NCBI GenBank assembly: GCA_044360385.1 | Contig: JBIKKK010000001.1 | Coordinates: forward strand, 1-64,000 | Reading direction: 5' to 3' | DNA from: Mxb001 sp044360385 | Lineage (GTDB): Bacteria > Actinomycetota > Actinomycetes > S36-B12 | Length of the DNA stretch: 64,000 bases | Part shown: one piece after another, positions 60,896 through 64,000 of the stretch | Layout: every line of letters starts with the position of its first letter | Position numbering within the stretch: position 1 is the first letter of the stretch | Notes under the pieces: generated by a model | What the model was told of the DNA's origin: nothing | What the model saw: the letters and a program-made list of their open reading frames with translations, nothing else | The model's database searches: none | Translations under genes and position numbers: made by a program

Positions 60896-61378
60896 ATGGG
60901 TACGACGGATGAGCAGCGCTCCTACGACATTGATGAACTCGACAAGGGGATCATCGGCATCCTCAAGTCCGACGGTCGAGCGAGCAATGTCGAGGTGGGA
61001 CGTCTTCTAGGGGTAACCGAGGCCACCATACGCAAGCGCATCGCCAACCTCCTCTCACAGGGCTTGATCGAGATCGTCGCGGTGCCGACGCCCAAGCTCG
61101 CCGGCTACACCCTGTCGGCCATCATGGGGCTCAACGTCAGCCTTGAGCGGCTGCGCGATGTTTCGAAGACGCTCATCACCCTCCCCGAGGTCCGCTACTG
61201 CGGACTCTCCACGGGCAGATTCGACATCATGATCGAGGCATTCTTCTCCTCGCATGAGCACCTGCTCGAGTTCTCGACAGACAAGGTCGGCAGCATCCAC
61301 GGCGTGGTGAAGGTCGAGACATTTCTCATCCTCGATATCAGCAAGTTCTCCTACGAGTGGGAGATCGACCTCCCGTGA
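60896..61378 (+). CDS. Lrp/AsnC-family transcriptional regulator
   Basis: 160 residues. Winged helix-turn-helix ELDKGIIGILKSDGRASNVE with LLGVTEATIRKRIANLLSQG, then a RAM/effector domain (LAGYTLSAIMGLNVSLERLR, FDIMIEAFFSSHEHLLEF). AGGAGG eight bases before the ATG at 60896 fixes the start; an upstream in-frame extension crosses the APC terminator. Likely senses the substrate of the cluster and binds operators such as the one at 56492. Confidence 0.88.
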   Translation: MGTTDEQRSYDIDELDKGIIGILKSDGRASNVEVGRLLGVTEATIRKRIANLLSQGLIEIVAVPTPKLAGYTLSAIMGLNVSLERLRDVSKTLITLPEVRYCGLSTGRFDIMIEAFFSSHEHLLEFSTDKVGSIHGVVKVETFLILDISKFSYEWEIDLP

Positions 61379-62292
61379 GCGCGCTCGGGCCGGACCTGTC
61401 GGCCGAGACCTTCCGCGACGCCCAGAGGCGCACCGTCCTCGAAGGAATCTCGCGGGTACCGCTCGAAGTGGCCTACGTCGATCGGGGCCCGGCGGATGCC
61501 GCGGAGGTCATCGTCCTCCTGCACGGTATCCCCACCTGGTCCTATCTCTACGGGGCTGTGCTTCCTCTGCTCGAAGACCACGCAAGGATTATTGCCCCGG
61601 ACTTCATCGGTCACGGCTGGTCTGACCGGCGCGACGTCAGCGATCGCTCTCTCGAGGCACAGGCCCGCATGGTGATCGCGCTCCTTGACAGCCTGAGCTT
61701 GGATCGTGTGCACCTTGTGGGACACGACACTGGCGGCGGCGTCGGACTGAACTTGGCCCTTGATGCGCCCGAGCGCCTCGCGACGCTCACATTGTCGAAC
61801 GCAGTCGCGTACGACTCGTGGCCCATCGATGACATGATCGCGCTGGGAGATCCGCAGTGGGTCCGCAAGGACCCGGCGGAGATCGCGGAGTTCGTGCGCG
61901 GAGGTCTGCCCGATGGGATCTCGCGTCCCGAGCGCCTCACGAAGGAGTGGATCGAGGGAATCGCGGCACCGTATGCAGACGCGGAGGGTGCGCTGAGTCT
62001 CATCCGCAATGCATCGGCCTTGAATACCAGCCATACGTCTGCCCTCACACCTCTGCTCGGGCGCATTGGCACGCCAACGCTGCTGCTGTGGGGGGTCGAC
62101 GATCCCTGGCAGCGATTCTCCGACGCCGAGCGCCTCGAGCGTGACATCCCGGGGGCTGAACTTGTGGCGGTGGAGAATGCGAGCCACTGGATCCCTCAGG
62201 ATGCTCCCGAGGAGTTCGCCAGAGCCCTCATGGAATTCGTGAGCCGTCACCCGGCCGCGACGGAGCCGGGGAAGCCCCACGATGTGGCGTGA
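61375..62292 (+). CDS. Haloalkane-dehalogenase-like alpha/beta hydrolase
   Basis: 305 residues. Oxyanion motif LLHGIPTWSYLY near 49 with the halide-type Trp55, DFIGHGWSDRR, nucleophile Asp118 in LVGHDTGGGVG, acid Asp242/243 in LLLWGVDDPW, and base His271 in VENASHWIPQDAPEE. Asp as nucleophile marks epoxide hydrolases, dehalogenases or related C-X/C-O hydrolases rather than esterases. The GTG overlaps the regulator stop (GTGA), so it is cotranscribed and probably part of the same pathway. Substrate unknown. Confidence 0.85.
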   Translation: MSALGPDLSAETFRDAQRRTVLEGISRVPLEVAYVDRGPADAAEVIVLLHGIPTWSYLYGAVLPLLEDHARIIAPDFIGHGWSDRRDVSDRSLEAQARMVIALLDSLSLDRVHLVGHDTGGGVGLNLALDAPERLATLTLSNAVAYDSWPIDDMIALGDPQWVRKDPAEIAEFVRGGLPDGISRPERLTKEWIEGIAAPYADAEGALSLIRNASALNTSHTSALTPLLGRIGTPTLLLWGVDDPWQRFSDAERLERDIPGAELVAVENASHWIPQDAPEEFARALMEFVSRHPAATEPGKPHDVA

Positions 62293-62302
62293 TTCATCGA
62301 CC

Positions 62303-62322
62303 GCGGAGTCAAGCGGAGTCAA
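62303..62322 (+). repeat. Short tandem repeat before the FAD oxidase gene
   Basis: GCGGAGTCAA twice in a row (62303-62312 and 62313-62322), in the 49-base gap between the hydrolase and the oxidase gene. It could be an activator site or chance. Confidence 0.45.
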
Positions 62323-62341
62323 TCTGTGATACCCACAGGGC

Positions 62342-64000
62342 ATGACTGAGACCCCGCCCCTGCGTCGACGTACCTTCCTCGGCCTTGCCGCTGGTGCGAC
62401 GGCGGGTGCCGCAGCCGCGGCCGCCATGCCCGCAACGAGTGCGACTGCCGCCCCCGCTGAGCCCGCGGCGCGTGCCGCGTGGCCGGGCAAGCAGGCCTGG
62501 GAGCAGTTGCGCCGCCAGGTCGGTGGTCGCCTCATTCGCCCGAATCAGCCATGGGCCAACCTCAAGCCCGGGGTCGACGTACCCGCGAAGTTTAAGAACC
62601 CGTGGTACCTCGAGGAGCAGGCAGGCGCGACTCAGTCGACCGGTATGTACAAAGCATGGCAGTCCACGCCCAGCGGGTACGCCGTCGCCGCGGAGAGCGG
62701 CAAGGACATCCAGGCAGCAGTCAACTTCGCGCGTAGGAATGGCGTGCGCCTCGTGGTCAAGGGCACGGGCCACGACTACTACGGTCGCTCCTGTGGCCCT
62801 CGCAATTCCCTGCTCATTTGGACGCACAACATGCGCCAGGTCAGCGTGCACGACTCCTTCGTGCCCAAGGGTGCACCTCCGGGCATGCCCGGCGTCCCCG
62901 CGGTGACGACGACGGCGGGCAATCGTTGGCTCGAGGCCTACAAGATCGCCTCGGCCAACGGTCTCTACATCCAAGGCGGCGGATGCACGAGCGTCGGCGC
63001 GTGCGGTGGCTTCGCTCTCGGTGGCGGCTTCGGCTCCTTCAGCAAGCGCTTCGGCAGTGGTGCCGGGGGCGTCCTCGAGTTGACCGTAGTCCTCGCCAGC
63101 GGCAAGATCGTTACGGCGAACACCTACCAAAACGACGACCTCTACTGGGCCCTGCGCGGAGGCGGCGGTGGCACCTTCGGTGTTGTCACGCGCATGACCT
63201 ACCTCGCGCATCCCGAGCCCACCATCTCGGGCTGGATCGGCGGGCCCATCACTGCCAAGTCGGATACGGCGTACTTCGAGCTCCTCCAGCGTTACGTCGA
63301 GTTCGCAGGATCGACGCTGACCGATCCCAAGTGGGGCGAGGGCGTGATCCTCAATGAGGCTTATGCGATGGCCGAGGAGTTCGATACCGGGCTCAACGTC
63401 ATGCAGGTCGGCACGACGTTCCTCGACATCACGACTGAGGCGGCCCAGACTGCCTGGGAGCCCTTCCTCGCACCCTTGCGAGCGCGCCCGGAGGACTTCA
63501 CCGTCGACGTGAAGTTCAGCTCCCAGCCCTTCCGCAACCGGTGGAATCCGACCACCCGCGAGGCGATCTTTGACACCCGGCGGAATGCGCCCGCGGGCTA
63601 CTTCTGGTGGACCGGCAATGCGGCTGAGGTGGGCGCCTACTGGGGTGCCTATGACGGGCGTGGCGTGCCGTGGTCCATGACGCAGGGCGCCAAGGCGCGC
63701 GAGCTGGCCCAGGGGCTCTTCGATGCCTCGCGCACGTCGCTCATTCTTTGGCAGACCAACAAAGCGCTCTATGGCGAAGACCCCGAGGCTAAGGAGCGCG
63801 ATCTCACGACGTCGATCAACCCCGCGGTCTTCGACAACGTCGCCTTCATCACGGTCGGCGCGTGGAAGCAGTCGAAGTACCCGGGTGTCGAGGGGCACGA
63901 GCCGGATCGCACCGTCTCGCAGTCGCAGTACGACGGCGTGATGGCAGCGTCAGCGGCCATCCACAAGGCCACGCCGGGCGGCGGGTCCTACTCAAATGAG
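62342..64000 (+). CDS. Tat-exported FAD-linked oxidoreductase, berberine-bridge-enzyme type, truncated by window end
   Basis: 553 codons are present and the frame is still open at the right edge. The twin-arginine signal RRRTFLGLAAGATAG leads to an Ala-rich stretch and an AxA site. The PCMH FAD domain has KGTGHDYYGRSCG (His144) and QGGGCTSVGACGGFALGGGF (Cys215), the His and Cys that bind FAD covalently at two points in the BBE family. LRGGGGGTFGVVTRMTY follows, and a substrate domain takes up the rest. Exported oxidases of this class act on sugars, alkaloids or other alcohols and amines with oxygen. It follows the hydrolase gene by 49 bases and may belong to the same pathway. Confidence 0.87.
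   Translation, partial: MTETPPLRRRTFLGLAAGATAGAAAAAAMPATSATAAPAEPAARAAWPGKQAWEQLRRQVGGRLIRPNQPWANLKPGVDVPAKFKNPWYLEEQAGATQSTGMYKAWQSTPSGYAVAAESGKDIQAAVNFARRNGVRLVVKGTGHDYYGRSCGPRNSLLIWTHNMRQVSVHDSFVPKGAPPGMPGVPAVTTTAGNRWLEAYKIASANGLYIQGGGCTSVGACGGFALGGGFGSFSKRFGSGAGGVLELTVVLASGKIVTANTYQNDDLYWALRGGGGGTFGVVTRMTYLAHPEPTISGWIGGPITAKSDTAYFELLQRYVEFAGSTLTDPKWGEGVILNEAYAMAEEFDTGLNVMQVGTTFLDITTEAAQTAWEPFLAPLRARPEDFTVDVKFSSQPFRNRWNPTTREAIFDTRRNAPAGYFWWTGNAAEVGAYWGAYDGRGVPWSMTQGAKARELAQGLFDASRTSLILWQTNKALYGEDPEAKERDLTTSINPAVFDNVAFITVGAWKQSKYPGVEGHEPDRTVSQSQYDGVMAASAAIHKATPGGGSYSNE

Noticed and set aside
62309..63898. 529-codon minus-strand frame across the FAD oxidase
   Set aside because: The plus-strand frame has a Tat signal and flavin motifs; the minus frame has none.

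Overview
The window is chromosomal DNA from a high-GC actinobacterium (Actinomycetota, probably class Actinomycetia). The evidence is the strongly GC-biased third codon positions, frequent GTG starts, a WhiB-family regulator, a PPE-free Tad/Flp pilus locus with the actinobacterial ssd and HAD-IB genes, a K+-independent pyrophosphatase, a topoisomerase I with a lysine-rich tail, and a gene order (acs, nhaA, holin-like, epoxide-hydrolase-like, marP, CoA NUDIX, nth, crp, MBL, NUDIX, ridA, two ArsA-like ATPases, whiB4/wblA, class A PBP) that I know from Mycobacterium and Streptomyces. Genus cannot be fixed from this sequence. Genes are tightly packed: many start/stop overlaps (ATGA, GTGA, TGATG) and several convergent pairs share their stop codons. 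No gap between genes exceeds about 230 bases. I see no insertion sequence, prophage, CRISPR array or rRNA.

Layout. 1-4.7 kb: the first codons of a PLP-dependent ACC-deaminase/D-cysteine-desulfhydrase-like gene, then nagA facing an operon of sugar MFS transporter, ROK kinase and SIS-domain sugar-phosphate deaminase/isomerase, together a likely N-acetylglucosamine pathway. 4.8-7.3 kb: kup K+ transporter and a LytR_C-domain membrane protein. 7.5-13 kb: tRNA-Ser(GGA), SRP RNA, dnaX-recR (no ybaB between them), lysC-asd, tRNA-Pro(CGG). 13-30.6 kb: metallophosphoesterase, YqeY, class A PBP, WhiB4/WblA, two ArsA-like ATPases, DUF4177, RidA, NUDIX, metallo-beta-lactamase fold, Crp/GlxR, Nth, CoA-NUDIX, MarP, DUF309, EphE-like alpha/beta protein, holin-like membrane protein, NhaA, Acs. 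30.7-35.7 kb: a less familiar stretch with a secreted NodB-like protein, a Fic-related protein with a degenerate active site, two paralogous membrane-anchored Cys-pair proteins and an FUSC-like membrane protein. 35.7-42.4 kb: HAD-IB phosphatase, ssd-tadABC, a secreted beta-propeller-like protein on the other strand, Flp pilin, TadE and a second TadE-like gene. 42.4-55.5 kb: MrfA-like helicase, hppA, topA, tmk-holB, a two-TM protein, an S33 lipoprotein peptidase and a threonine aldolase. 55.5-64 kb: an accessory catabolic island with EamA exporter, type III-like glutamine synthetase, DUF1116 protein, APC permease, Lrp/AsnC regulator, haloalkane-dehalogenase-like hydrolase and a Tat-exported FAD oxidase that runs off the right edge.

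Recurrent signals. A TANNNT hexamer lies exactly six bases before the start codon of many genes (nagA, dnaX, arsA-like, DUF4177, nth, HAD, S33 peptidase, ltaE) and six bases before the predicted 5' end of the SRP RNA, which points to leaderless transcription as a common mode here. Short tandem duplications that include the stop codon are found at three gene ends (crp, the Fic-like gene, holB).

The most interesting items for follow-up are the pseudo-Fic protein with an intact inhibitory motif, the alpha/beta hydrolase with glycine in place of the nucleophile, the GS-III/DUF1116/APC/Lrp/dehalogenase-like/FAD-oxidase island, and the stop-codon duplications.
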